NCBI RefSeq assembly: GCF_013868155.1
Contig: NZ_JACEOG010000001.1
Span: 1,116,001-1,180,000 of the forward strand
DNA: 64,000 nt
From: Aeromicrobium phoceense
GTDB taxonomy: Bacteria > Actinomycetota > Actinomycetes > Propionibacteriales > Nocardioidaceae
Reading direction: 5' to 3'
Both the position numbers and the translations under genes were made by a program. The notes below the pieces were generated by a model that saw nothing but the letters and a program-made list of their open reading frames with translations, had not been told where the DNA came from and did no database searches. This document shows positions 9,337 through 17,808 of this stretch, piece after piece. Within the stretch, counting starts at the first letter, position 1. Every line of letters begins with the position of its first letter.

Positions 9337-9600
9337 TCAGAGACCGCGTAGGAAGTCGGGGTCGTCGTCGGGGCCCAGCGGGCGCGGCGGCGGACGCTTG
9401 CGAGGGCCGCCCGTGGAGCGGCCCTTGGCCACGCCGAAGATCAGCCACAGCGCGGCGCCGGCGTAGGGCGCCAGGACGATCAGCAGGGCCCAGCCCCACT
9501 TGGGCAGGTGCTGCACGCGGTCGCGCGGCGTCGCCACGAGGTCGTACAGGCTGTAGACCATGAGAACCACGGCCGCCAGTACGAGGAAGACCTTGCCCAT
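9337..9600 (-). CDS. Small membrane protein with PLDc_N (phospholipase D nuclease N-terminal) domain
   Basis: 87 aa with two hydrophobic spans (VFLVLAAVVLMVYSLYDLV and WGWALLIVLAPYAGAALWLIFG). The pattern YDLVATPRDRVQHLPKWGWALLIVLAPYAGAALWLIFG is that of the short PLDc_N domain, and a basic/proline tail (RKRPPPRPLGPDDDPDFLRGL) follows. Function unknown; no nuclease domain is attached. Start set at ATG 9600 because TACGCT (minus strand) lies 6 bases upstream, although the frame runs further. It converges with the ABC permease, leaving 10 bases between stops. Confidence 0.8.
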   Translation of the reverse strand: MGKVFLVLAAVVLMVYSLYDLVATPRDRVQHLPKWGWALLIVLAPYAGAALWLIFGVAKGRSTGGPRKRPPPRPLGPDDDPDFLRGL

Positions 9601-9606
9601 GGCCAG

Positions 9607-9612
9607 AGCGTA
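9607..9612 (-). promoter_or_regulatory. Predicted leaderless -10 box (TACGCT) for the PLDc_N protein
   Basis: On the minus strand TACGCT ends 6 bases before ATG 9600; this supports the short start over the longer open frame. Confidence 0.5.
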
Positions 9613-9682
9613 CCGACCCCGTTCCAGCGCCGCGCCGTGTTGACGTGACCTCACCGCCCGTCCCGTGCTCGGCGACGACAAC

Positions 9683-9688
9683 TAGAAT
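9683..9688 (+). promoter_or_regulatory. Predicted leaderless -10 box (TAGAAT)
   Basis: TAGAAT ends 7 bases before ATG 9696 of the DUF4229 gene; it lies back to back with the PLDc_N promoter, about 70 bases away. Confidence 0.5.
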
Positions 9689-9695
9689 CCGAGGT

Positions 9696-9962
9696 ATGAA
9701 GGCCTTCTGGACGTACACGCTCGCCCGACTCGGGGTCTTCCTCGTCACGTGGGCGGTGCTGTGGGGGATCTCCCGCCTCGTCTTCGACCCGAGCGCCGTC
9801 GTGGACCTGTGGGTCCTGCTGCTCGCGCTCATCGTCTCGTCGATCATCTCGATCCTCACGCTGAGGCGCCTGCGCGACCAGGTGGCGGTGAAGCTGCAGG
9901 AGCGGGCACAGGCTCTCAACGAGCGCATCGAGGAGTCGCGCCGTGCCGAAGACGTCGACTGA
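9696..9962 (+). CDS. DUF4229 domain-containing membrane protein
   Basis: 88 aa. Two membrane segments (residues ~8-27 and ~34-54) are followed by [25 protein letters not shown], a charged helix likely to be cytoplasmic and coiled. This layout fits the actinobacterial DUF4229 family, whose function is unknown. Its last 20 bases overlap the start of the PLP enzyme gene, so the two are probably cotranscribed. Confidence 0.75.
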   Translation: MKAFWTYTLARLGVFLVTWAVLWGISRLVFDPSAVVDLWVLLLALIVSSIISILTLRRLRDQVAVKLQERAQALNERIEESRRAEDVD

Positions 9963-11028
9963 GGACCGCGACTGGTTGGCGGATGCGGTCCGCCGGGTCG
10001 AGGCCGACGCGAACCGCAGCGCCGACACCCACCTGCACGCCCTCGACCTGCCGTTCGACGGGGTGCAGATCTACCTCAAGGACGAGTCGGTCCACCCGAC
10101 CGGCAGCCTGAAGCACCGGCTGGCGCGCTCGCTGTTCCTCTACGCGCTGTGCAACGGCTGGATCCACCGCGGCTCCACGATCGTGGAGGCGTCGAGCGGC
10201 TCCACCGCCGTCTCCGAGGCCTACTTCGCGCGGCTGCTGGGCCTGCCGTTCGTGGCGGTCATGCCGCGCAGCACGAGTGCCGAGAAGATCTCGCTCATCC
10301 AGTGGTACGGCGGTCGCTGCCACTTCGTCGACGACGCCCGGCTGATGTACGCCGAGGCGCAGCGCCTGGCCGACGAGTGCGACGGCCACTACATGGACCA
10401 GTTCACCTACGCCGAGCGCGCCACCGACTGGCGCGGCAACAACAACATCGCGGAGTCGATCTTCGCCCAGCTCTCGGCCGAGCCGCACCCGATCCCGGCG
10501 TGGATCGTCGTCAGCGCGGGCACGGGCGGCACGTCGGCCACGATCGGCCGCTACGTCCGTTACCGGCGCTTCCACACCCGGTTGCTGGTGGCCGACCCCG
10601 AGGGCTCGGCGTTCTTCGAGGGCTGGGACCAGGACCGGTCCGACGTCACGACCGACGTCTCCTCGCGGATCGAGGGCATCGGCCGGCCGCGGGTCGAGCC
10701 GTCCTTCGTCGGCGGTGTCGTCGACGAGATGGTGCACGTCCCCGACGCCGCCTCCATCGCGGCGATGCGCTGGACCTCCGACCTGATCGGGCGCCCCGTC
10801 GGCGGCTCCACCGGCACCAACATGTGGGCGGCACTCGGGCTCGCCGCGCAGATGGTGGCCGAGGGCCGCGAGGGCTCGATCGTCACGCTGCTGTGCGACG
10901 GCGGAGACCGCTACACGCACACCTACTTCGACGACCGCTGGGTGGCCGAGCACGGACTCGACCCGACGCCCTACCTCCAGCAGCTATCGGAGCTGACCAG
11001 CAGCGGGACGTTCACACCGGGCCGATGA
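9943..11028 (+). CDS. PLP-dependent cysteine synthase family protein
   Basis: 361 aa fold-type II PLP enzyme. The PLP lysine is K57 in [28 protein letters not shown] is the substrate loop and GGSTGTNMW the phosphate-binding loop. It resembles cysteine synthase/cystathionine beta-synthase-type enzymes, but the actual substrate cannot be assigned. GTG 9943 lies inside the end of the DUF4229 gene with GAGGA a few bases upstream. Its 3' end overlaps the convergent menA gene by 17 bases. Confidence 0.87.
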   Translation: MPKTSTEDRDWLADAVRRVEADANRSADTHLHALDLPFDGVQIYLKDESVHPTGSLKHRLARSLFLYALCNGWIHRGSTIVEASSGSTAVSEAYFARLLGLPFVAVMPRSTSAEKISLIQWYGGRCHFVDDARLMYAEAQRLADECDGHYMDQFTYAERATDWRGNNNIAESIFAQLSAEPHPIPAWIVVSAGTGGTSATIGRYVRYRRFHTRLLVADPEGSAFFEGWDQDRSDVTTDVSSRIEGIGRPRVEPSFVGGVVDEMVHVPDAASIAAMRWTSDLIGRPVGGSTGTNMWAALGLAAQMVAEGREGSIVTLLCDGGDRYTHTYFDDRWVAEHGLDPTPYLQQLSELTSSGTFTPGR

Positions 11029-11899
11029 ACAGCCCGGCCGTCAGCCCGATCGCGTAGACGAGCTCGGCGATGCCCGTGTCCTTCAGGACCGGGATCAGCG
11101 CGGGTCCGGTCGCGCCCGAGCGCACGGCGGCCACCGAGCGGGCGGCCAACGGGATGCCGAGCCAGGCCAGCAGCGCCCACGGCGTCTCGGTGGCGCACCA
11201 GGCCACCACGAGGACGAAGGCCGTCATCACGAGCGCGGCGTAGAGCCAGCGCGTGCGCCGGTCGCCGAGGACCACCGCGAGCGTGCGCTTGCCGGTCTCG
11301 GTGTCGGTGGGGATGTCGCGCAGGTTGTTGGCCACGAGGATCGCGCAGGCCAGCGCCCCGACGCCGATCGCGCCCGCCACGCTGACGTCGTTGATCGTGC
11401 CGAGCTGGACGTAGGTGGTGCCGAGGACCGCGACCAGGCCGAAGAACAGGAAGCCGCTGCCCCCGCCGGGGGCGCGGTAGCCGTAGGGCTTCGCCCCGCC
11501 GGTGTACCCCCACGCCGCGAGGATCGCGAGCGCGCCGACGGCGATGAGCCACCAGCCCGACGTCGCGGCCAGCACGAGGCCGAGGGCGGCGCCGAGGGCC
11601 AGGAACGCGAGCGCCACGGCCTTGACCTTCGCTGGCGCGACGAGGCCGGAGCCGACGAGACGCAGCGGGCCGACGCGGTTCTCGTCGGTGCCCTTGATCC
11701 CGTCGGAGTAGTCGTTCGCGTAGTTCACGCCGACCTGCAGCGCCAGCGAGACGCCGAGCGCCACGAACCCCTTCCACCAGACGACGCCGTCGTCGAACGC
11801 GGCGGCACCCGTGCCGACGGCGACGGGTGCGATGGCGGCGGGCAGCGTGCGCAGCCGCGCGCCCTCGATCCACAGTTTCAGGCCGGTCGGGGAGGTCAC
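11012..11899 (-). CDS. menA: 1,4-dihydroxy-2-naphthoate polyprenyltransferase
   Basis: 295 aa integral membrane UbiA-family prenyltransferase joining the isoprenoid tail to dihydroxynaphthoate in menaquinone synthesis. The first prenyl-diphosphate-binding motif is [17 protein letters not shown] (D63, D66), and the second acidic region is [13 protein letters not shown]. About eight membrane spans can be seen. GTG 11899 has TAGACT 6 bases upstream and no RBS. It is divergent from menE, whose promoter lies 24 bases away, so the two -10 boxes share one short intergenic region. Confidence 0.95.
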   Translation of the reverse strand: MTSPTGLKLWIEGARLRTLPAAIAPVAVGTGAAAFDDGVVWWKGFVALGVSLALQVGVNYANDYSDGIKGTDENRVGPLRLVGSGLVAPAKVKAVALAFLALGAALGLVLAATSGWWLIAVGALAILAAWGYTGGAKPYGYRAPGGGSGFLFFGLVAVLGTTYVQLGTINDVSVAGAIGVGALACAILVANNLRDIPTDTETGKRTLAVVLGDRRTRWLYAALVMTAFVLVVAWCATETPWALLAWLGIPLAARSVAAVRSGATGPALIPVLKDTGIAELVYAIGLTAGLFIGPV

Positions 11900-11905
11900 C
11901 CCGTG

Positions 11906-11911
11906 AGTCTA
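11906..11911 (-). promoter_or_regulatory. Predicted leaderless -10 box (TAGACT) for menA
   Basis: TAGACT on the minus strand ends 6 bases before GTG 11899; it is divergent with the menE box at 11935-11940. Confidence 0.5.
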
Positions 11912-11934
11912 GGAGGCGGCATCCGGGCCGGTCC

Positions 11935-11940
11935 TACAGT
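11935..11940 (+). promoter_or_regulatory. Predicted leaderless -10 box (TACAGT) for menE
   Basis: TACAGT ends 6 bases before GTG 11947, which decides that start over the longer upstream frame. Confidence 0.5.
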
Positions 11941-11946
11941 GGTCGG

Positions 11947-12987
11947 GTGGCCGCCTCCCTGTCTCCCGTCGCCGGTTCCGCCCGCGAGGTGCTGGAGCTG
12001 CTGCGGCCCTGGGTCGCCGCCGGCGGGCCGCCGCTGGTGATGCGCACGTCGGGCAGCACCGGCGAGCCGAAGTCGATCCGGCTGTCCCACGCCTCCGTGC
12101 TCGCATCGGCGCACGCCGCGCTGGAGCGGCTGGGTGGCCCGGGTCAGTGGCTCTCCGCGCTGCCGCCCACCGGCGTCGGTGGCCTCCAGGTGCTGGTGCG
12201 ATCGATCGTCGCGGGCACCGAGCCGGTCTTCCTCGACGAGCACGCCGACGTGGCCGCCGCCGCGGAGGCGATGTCCGGAGTCCGTCGCTACGCCTCGCTG
12301 GTGCCGACGCAGCTCTTCCGGCTCGTCGAGGCCGGCCGGGCGGGGGACCTGGCGTCCTTCGACGCCGTGCTGCTGGGTGGTGCCGCCGCGCCGCGGGCGG
12401 TGCTCGACCGCGCCGCAGCGGCGGGCGTACGCATCGTGCGGACCTACGGCATGACCGAGACGTGCGGCGGCTGCGTGTACGACGGGCTCCCGCTCGACGG
12501 GGTGCGGCTGCGCATCGAGGACGACGGCCGCGTGGCGATCGCCGGGCCGGTGCTGGCCGAGGACACGGGGGAGTGGCTGGTCACGAACGACCTCGGCCGG
12601 CTCGACGCCGACGGCCGGCTCAGCGTGCTCGGCCGCGCCGACCAGGTGGCGGTGAGCGGCGGGGTCAACGTCCCGCTGGCCGCGGTCGAATCGGTGCTGC
12701 GCGACGAGCCGGGCGTGCTCGACGTCGTGGTCGTGGCCCAGCCCGATCCCGAGTGGGGCCAGCGCGTCGTGGCGTTCGTGGTCGGCGACCTAGACCGGGC
12801 CGGCGCCGCCACCGCGATCGAGGCCGCGGGCCACCCCCGCGCGTGGACCCCGCGCGCCGTCCACGTCCTCGACGCCCTGCCGCTGCTCCCGGGCGGCAAG
12901 CCCGACCGGGTCGCGCTGGCGGGAGGAAGTTTCGCCGTCACCGGGGAATCCGTCAGTTCCGTCAGAGGCCGCGGAGCGCCTCGGTGA
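11947..12987 (+). CDS. menE: o-Succinylbenzoate-CoA ligase
   Basis: 346 aa, short for the acyl-CoA synthetase superfamily but usual for actinobacterial MenE. The AMP-binding P-loop TSGSTGEPK is at residues 34-42, TYGMTETCGGCVYDG is the A5 motif, and the C-terminal lysine lies in PLLPGGKPDR. It activates o-succinylbenzoate to its CoA ester in menaquinone synthesis. Start GTG 11947 is set by the leaderless promoter. The last 26 bases overlap the convergent SDR gene. menC and menD follow beyond it. Confidence 0.93.
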   Translation: MAASLSPVAGSAREVLELLRPWVAAGGPPLVMRTSGSTGEPKSIRLSHASVLASAHAALERLGGPGQWLSALPPTGVGGLQVLVRSIVAGTEPVFLDEHADVAAAAEAMSGVRRYASLVPTQLFRLVEAGRAGDLASFDAVLLGGAAAPRAVLDRAAAAGVRIVRTYGMTETCGGCVYDGLPLDGVRLRIEDDGRVAIAGPVLAEDTGEWLVTNDLGRLDADGRLSVLGRADQVAVSGGVNVPLAAVESVLRDEPGVLDVVVVAQPDPEWGQRVVAFVVGDLDRAGAATAIEAAGHPRAWTPRAVHVLDALPLLPGGKPDRVALAGGSFAVTGESVSSVRGRGAPR

Positions 12988-13609
12988 CGGGGGTGTCGCC
13001 TCCGATGACCTCGAACTGCTTGCCGATGGTGCCGTCGTCGGCGAGGGCCGCGGCGATGACGGCGGCGACGTCGGCGCGGGGGATCTCGGCGCGGTCGACG
13101 GTCTCGCCGACGGTCACCGAGCCGGTGCCGGGGCCGTCGGTCAGGGCACCGGGGCGCACGATCGTCCAGTCGAGGCCGCTGTCGCGCAGGGCGGCGTCGG
13201 CGTCGCGCTTCGCCTCGACGTAGGCCTTCCACACGGGCTGGACGTCGTCGCCGAGGTCGTTGTCGACGCCGATGGCCGAGACCTGGACGAAGCGGCGGAT
13301 GCCGAGCGCCTTGGCGGCCTCGATCGACTTCAGCGAGCCCTCGAGGTCGACGCTGCGCTTGCGCTCGATCTTGCCGTCGGGCCCGCCGCCGGCCGCGAAG
13401 ACGACGGCGTCGCAGTCGGTGAACGCCGTCGCGAAGTCCTCGGCCGTGGCCTTCTCGATGTCGAGCAGCCGGATGGCCGCGCCGGGCAGGTCGGCGGCGT
13501 GGTCGGGGTTGCGGACGAGAGCGACCGGGAGGTCGCCGCGTTCGGTGAGCAGAGGGACGAGGAGGCGGGCCACCTGGCCGTGGCCTCCCACGATGGCGAT
13601 GTCGGACAT
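12962..13609 (-). CDS. NAD(P)-binding atypical SDR / NmrA-like protein
   Basis: 215 aa Rossmann-fold protein: the N-terminal nucleotide loop is GGHGQVARLL (residues 8-17), followed by VALVRNP, DAVVFAAGGGP and VQVSAIGVDN. No full YxxxK catalytic pair is seen, so this is an atypical SDR that may act as a reductase, epimerase or sensor; the substrate is unknown. It sits inside the men cluster on the opposite strand, convergent with menE (26-base overlap) and divergent from menC. The start ATG 13609 has TACGGT 6 bases upstream. Confidence 0.85.
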   Translation of the reverse strand: MSDIAIVGGHGQVARLLVPLLTERGDLPVALVRNPDHAADLPGAAIRLLDIEKATAEDFATAFTDCDAVVFAAGGGPDGKIERKRSVDLEGSLKSIEAAKALGIRRFVQVSAIGVDNDLGDDVQPVWKAYVEAKRDADAALRDSGLDWTIVRPGALTDGPGTGSVTVGETVDRAEIPRADVAAVIAAALADDGTIGKQFEVIGGDTPVTEALRGL

Positions 13610-13615
13610 GCCTCC

Positions 13616-13621
13616 ACCGTA
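13616..13621 (-). promoter_or_regulatory. Predicted leaderless -10 box (TACGGT) for the SDR gene
   Basis: TACGGT on the minus strand ends 6 bases before ATG 13609; the spacer GGAGGC could alternatively act as a very close RBS. Confidence 0.45.
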
Positions 13622-13690
13622 GGCAGGTCCCGAAGCGTTCGCCCGCCGCGAAGTTCGAGGCGCAGTGGAACCTGAGCGGTTCTCCGTGGA

Positions 13691-13696
13691 TACTCT
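13691..13696 (+). promoter_or_regulatory. Predicted leaderless -10 box (TACTCT) for menC
   Basis: TACTCT ends 5 bases before GTG 13702, the shortest spacing of the set in this window. Confidence 0.45.
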
Positions 13697-13701
13697 CGTG
13701 G

Positions 13702-14643
13702 GTGGAGTTCCGTACCTACTCGATCCCGATGCGCACGCGCTTCCGCGGGCTCGAGCACCGACAGGGGATGCTGGCCGAGGGCCCGGCAGGCTGGGCCGAG
13801 TTCAGCCCCTTCCCCGAGTACGACCACGTCGCGTCCCTGCCGTGGCTCCAGGCCGCGATGGAGGCGGCCTGCAAGCCGTGGCCCGAGCCCGTCCGCGAGT
13901 GCGTGCCGATCAACGGCATCGTCCCGGCCGTGGGCGACGGCGCCACCGCCGCCCGCACCGCGATCGAGAGCGGCTGCCACACGATCAAGATCAAGGTCGC
14001 CGAGGCCGGCGAGACCCTCGAGAACGACATCGAGCGCATCGCCGCGATCCGCGACGCGCTGCCCGGCGTGCTCATCCGCATCGACGCCAATGGCGCGTGG
14101 CAGGTGAAGGACGCGATCAAGGCGATCAAGAAGCTCGACCACGTCGCGCGCGGTCTCGAGTACGTCGAGCAGCCGTGCGCCACGGTCGAGGAGCTCGCGC
14201 AGGTACGGCGCAAGGTCGACGTCCCCATCGCGGCGGACGAGTCGATCCGCCGGGCGGCCGACCCGTTCCGCGTCCGCGACCTCGACGCCGCGGACATCGC
14301 GGTGCTCAAGGTGCAGCCGCTGGGCGGCGTGCGCGCGTGCCTGCGGATCGCCGAACAGATCGGCATGCCGGTGAGCGTGTCGAGCGCCGTCGAGACGTCG
14401 ATCGGCCTGGCGGCCAGCGTCGCGCTCGCCGCCGCGCTGCCGGACCTGCCCTACGCCTGCGGCATCGGCACGGCCCACCTGCTCACGAGCGACGTCGTCG
14501 CCGATCCGCTCGAGCCGGTCGACGGCAGCCTGTGGCCCACGCGTCCGGTGCTCGACGAGGAGGCCTACGCGAAGGTCGCCGCGTCCGCCGAGGTCGACGA
14601 GCGCTGGCAGGCCCGGCTGGCCCACGTACGGGAGACCTTGTGA
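13702..14643 (+). CDS. menC: o-Succinylbenzoate synthase
   Basis: 313 aa enolase-superfamily enzyme that dehydrates SHCHC to o-succinylbenzoate. The catalytic KxK pair is K96/K98 (HTIKIKVAE); metal ligands lie in RIDANGAW, YVEQPCATVEE and IAADESIRR, and the second lysine region is VLKVQPLGGV. GTG 13702 is supported by a -10 box 5 bases upstream. The stop overlaps the menD start by 4 bases (GTGA 14640-14643), so menC and menD form one operon. Confidence 0.95.
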   Translation: MEFRTYSIPMRTRFRGLEHRQGMLAEGPAGWAEFSPFPEYDHVASLPWLQAAMEAACKPWPEPVRECVPINGIVPAVGDGATAARTAIESGCHTIKIKVAEAGETLENDIERIAAIRDALPGVLIRIDANGAWQVKDAIKAIKKLDHVARGLEYVEQPCATVEELAQVRRKVDVPIAADESIRRAADPFRVRDLDAADIAVLKVQPLGGVRACLRIAEQIGMPVSVSSAVETSIGLAASVALAAALPDLPYACGIGTAHLLTSDVVADPLEPVDGSLWPTRPVLDEEAYAKVAASAEVDERWQARLAHVRETL

Positions 14644-16181
14644 CCGACGAGAGCGCCGTCGAGACGGCGCGAAGGCTCGTGGCGACCCTCCTCGCGCAGG
14701 AGGTCTCCGACGCGGTGCTCTCGCCCGGCTCCCGCTCCGGCCCGATCGCGCTGGCCCTGCACGCCGCCGACGACCAAGGGCTCATCCGCCTGCACGTCCG
14801 CGTCGACGAGCGCGAGGCCGGCTACCTCGCCCTGGGGCTGGCCAAGGCCTCCGGCCGACTGACCCCGGTCATCACCACCTCGGGAACCGCCGTCGCCAAC
14901 CTGCACCCGGCGCTGCTCGAGGCGCTGCACTCGCGGATCCCGGTGCTGGCCGTCACGGCCGACCGCCCGGGGCACCTGCGCGGCACCGGAGCCAACCAGA
15001 CCACGGTGCAGCCGGGCATGTTCCCCGGCATCACGTTCACCGACCGCATCACCGGGCTGGCCGGTGCCGTGCGCGGCGGCGGCCCCGTGCACCTCAACGT
15101 CGAGCTCGACGAGCCGCTCGTCGAGTCGGTCTCGTGGAAGTTCCCGCAGAATTCGTGGTCCATGAACACCCCGGTCGCGGGACGTACCCAGACCCTGGAG
15201 ACTGGACCCCGCACGCTCCTCGTGGCCGGTGACGGCGCCGACCCGGCGCTCGCCGCCGTGGCGCAGCAGGCCGGCTGGCCGATCCTCGCGGAGCCGTCGT
15301 CCGGCCTGCGCGGCGCGCCCACGGCGGTCGCGTGCGGGCGGGTCGTGCTGGGTGGCCGGCTGATCGAGCGCGTCGAGCGGATCGTCAGCGCGGGGCACCC
15401 CACGCTGTCGCGCCCCGTCACGAACCTGCTGACCCGGACCAACCTCCCCACGATCCACGTCGGCGACGCGAGCACGTTCCCCGGCGTCCCCGGAGGGAAC
15501 GTCACCTTCGCCGACCGCATCTCCGTGCGCGGAGGCGTGGGCGACGAGTCCTGGCTCCGCAGCTGGCTCCAGGCCGGCGACCGCATCCAGAACGCCCTGC
15601 TGCAGGCCGAGCAGTTCACGGTGGCCGACGCGGTCTGGAAGGCGGCCACGCGGGGCCTGCTCGTTCTCGGCTCGTCCAACGTCGTCCGCGACGTCGACCT
15701 CGTGGCACCGGTCCGCGCCCCCGGCCCGCGCGTCTTGGCGAACCGCGGCCTCGCGGGCATCGACGGCACCGTCTCCACCGCGATCGGCGCCGCCCTCGCC
15801 AGCTACGGCCGGGCGATCGCCCTGATGGGCGACCTCACGTTCCTGCACGGCGCCAATGGTCTGCTGATCGGTCCGATCGAGCCGCGGCCCGACCTGACGA
15901 TCGTCGTGCTCAACGACGACGGCGGCGGCATCTTCCACACCCTCGAGCAGGGATCGCCCGAGTACTCGCTCGCGTTCGAGCGTGTCTTCGGCACGCCCAC
16001 CCGCACCAAGATCGACGCGCTCTGCGCCGCGCACGGCATCAAGCACCGCCTCGTCGAGGCCGGTCAGCTGGCCGCCTACCTCTCGCGGGCGCCGGTCGGG
16101 ATCGAGGTGCTGGAGGTGCAGGTCACGCGCGCCGGGCGCCGTGCCCTGCAATCGGTTGTCTCGGGTCTCGCCGCCGTCTAG
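14640..16181 (+). CDS. menD: SEPHCHC synthase
   Basis: 513 aa ThDP enzyme (2-succinyl-5-enolpyruvyl-6-hydroxy-3-cyclohexene-1-carboxylate synthase) that joins 2-oxoglutarate to isochorismate. N-terminal SPGSRSGPIALAL and the ThDP glutamate in RVDEREAGYLALGLAK are clear; the C-terminal ThDP motif is MGDLTFLHGANGLLIG with a following NDDGGGIFHTLEQ. Start GTG 14640 overlaps the menC stop. The frame is open far upstream as a shadow of menC. Confidence 0.95.
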   Translation: MTDESAVETARRLVATLLAQEVSDAVLSPGSRSGPIALALHAADDQGLIRLHVRVDEREAGYLALGLAKASGRLTPVITTSGTAVANLHPALLEALHSRIPVLAVTADRPGHLRGTGANQTTVQPGMFPGITFTDRITGLAGAVRGGGPVHLNVELDEPLVESVSWKFPQNSWSMNTPVAGRTQTLETGPRTLLVAGDGADPALAAVAQQAGWPILAEPSSGLRGAPTAVACGRVVLGGRLIERVERIVSAGHPTLSRPVTNLLTRTNLPTIHVGDASTFPGVPGGNVTFADRISVRGGVGDESWLRSWLQAGDRIQNALLQAEQFTVADAVWKAATRGLLVLGSSNVVRDVDLVAPVRAPGPRVLANRGLAGIDGTVSTAIGAALASYGRAIALMGDLTFLHGANGLLIGPIEPRPDLTIVVLNDDGGGIFHTLEQGSPEYSLAFERVFGTPTRTKIDALCAAHGIKHRLVEAGQLAAYLSRAPVGIEVLEVQVTRAGRRALQSVVSGLAAV

Positions 16182-16226
16182 GTTTGTGGCCAGCGTCACA
16201 CCGTGTTGCGCTGGGCAGGAGTGGAC

Positions 16227-17807
16227 ATGGCCGACGAGTCGTTCGACCACATCGTCATCGGTGCGGGAAGTGCCGGAGGTGTGATCGCCGCGAGGCTCAC
16301 CGAGGATCGCGACCGCTCGGTCCTGCTGCTGGAGGCCGGTCCCGTCGACCAGGACGACATGATCAAGATCCCGGCCGGGTTCAGCCAGCTGTTCAAGACC
16401 CGCTGGGACTGGAACTACGAGACCAGCGCGCAGAAGCACCTCGGTGGCCGCCGTGCCTACTGGCCCCGCGGCAAGGCCCTCGGCGGCAGCTCCACGATCA
16501 ACGCGATGATCTACATCCGCGGCAACGCCGCCGACTACGACGAGTGGCGCGACGCCTACGGGGCCACGGGGTGGGGCTACGACGACGTCCTGCCGTACTT
16601 CGTGAAGTCCGAGGCGAATCAGCGCCTGTCGGGTCCGTACCACGGCACCGAGGGCCCCCTGGTGGTCGAGGACCGCCGGTTCACCCACGAGCTGACCTCG
16701 GCGTTCGTCGAGTCGGCCGTGGCCGCCGGCCTCAAGCGCAACGACGACTTCAACGGGGCCCACCAGGAGGGTGCCGGCGTCTACCAGGTCACCCACCGTC
16801 GCGGCGAGCGCTGGTCGGTCGCCGACGCCTACATCCGTCCGGCGATGGGCCGGCCCAACCTCACGGTGCGCACCGACGCGTTCGTCACCCGCATCCTGAT
16901 CGAGGACGGGCGCGCCACGGGCGTCGTCTACCGCAAGCACGGGCAGGAGCACGTCGTCCGCGCGAACGCCGAGGTCATCCTCAGCGGCGGCGCGATCAAC
17001 AGCCCGCAGCTCCTCATGCTCTCCGGTGTCGGTCCGGGGGCGCACCTGCGCGAGATGGGCATCGACGTCGTGGTCGACTCGCCCGGCGTGGGTCAGGGCC
17101 TGCAGGACCATCCCGTCGCCGGGACCCTCGTCTACACGCGCAACACCACCGACCTGGCCGACGCGATCACGCTGGGCAACATCATGCGGTGGAAGGCCAC
17201 CAAGACCGGCCCGCTGGTGTCCAACATCGGCGAGGGTGGGGCGTTCTACGCCTCGCGCGACGACCTCGACCTGCCCGACATCCAGATCCACGTGGCACCG
17301 AGCGGCTTCTACGACAACGGCCTGCACGAGCCCGTCCGCCGGTCCGTCACGGTGGCGCCCACCCTGGTGAACGTGCAGAGCCGCGGCCGGATCCGGCTGC
17401 GCTCGGCCGACCCGTCGTGGCACCCCGAGATCGACCCGGCCTACTTCGACGACCCGGCCGACCTCGACGCGATGCTCGGCGGCTACCGGCGCATGCTCGA
17501 GATGGTCTGGCAGGGCCCCATGGCTCGGATGCTCGACGAGCCGTGGGAGCCGGCCGTGCGCAACCCCACGGACGACCAGATCCTCGACGTCATCGCCCGG
17601 CTGGGCCAGACGCTCTACCACCCGACCTCGACGTGCGCGATGGGTACCGTGGAGGGCAGCGTCGTCGATCCCGAGCTGCGCGTGCACGGGGTCGAGGGCC
17701 TGCGCGTCGCCGATGCCTCCGTCATGCCACGCGTCCCGCGCGGCAACACCAACGCACCCACCATCATGATCGGCGAGAAGCTCGCCGATCTCATCCGAGG
17801 AGCCTGA
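16227..17807 (+). CDS. GMC family oxidoreductase (choline dehydrogenase-like)
   Basis: 526 aa FAD-dependent alcohol oxidoreductase. The N-terminal FAD loop is IGAGSAGG (11-18), then GGRRAYWPRGKALGGSSTIN and the GMC signature GGAINSPQLLMLSGVGP; the C-terminal catalytic His region is LYHPTSTCAMG. It oxidises an alcohol to an aldehyde, presumably the substrate for the dehydrogenase encoded 1 base downstream. Choline to betaine aldehyde is possible, but other alcohols cannot be excluded. Start ATG 16227 has a GCAGGAG RBS; an upstream in-frame ATG at 16203 lacks one. Confidence 0.88.
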   Translation: MADESFDHIVIGAGSAGGVIAARLTEDRDRSVLLLEAGPVDQDDMIKIPAGFSQLFKTRWDWNYETSAQKHLGGRRAYWPRGKALGGSSTINAMIYIRGNAADYDEWRDAYGATGWGYDDVLPYFVKSEANQRLSGPYHGTEGPLVVEDRRFTHELTSAFVESAVAAGLKRNDDFNGAHQEGAGVYQVTHRRGERWSVADAYIRPAMGRPNLTVRTDAFVTRILIEDGRATGVVYRKHGQEHVVRANAEVILSGGAINSPQLLMLSGVGPGAHLREMGIDVVVDSPGVGQGLQDHPVAGTLVYTRNTTDLADAITLGNIMRWKATKTGPLVSNIGEGGAFYASRDDLDLPDIQIHVAPSGFYDNGLHEPVRRSVTVAPTLVNVQSRGRIRLRSADPSWHPEIDPAYFDDPADLDAMLGGYRRMLEMVWQGPMARMLDEPWEPAVRNPTDDQILDVIARLGQTLYHPTSTCAMGTVEGSVVDPELRVHGVEGLRVADASVMPRVPRGNTNAPTIMIGEKLADLIRGA

Positions 17808-17808
17808 C

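Noticed and set aside
16203..16226. ATG 16203 as the start of the GMC oxidoreductase
   Set aside because: The extra eight residues precede the FAD motif without similarity, and the RBS GCAGGAG fits ATG 16227.
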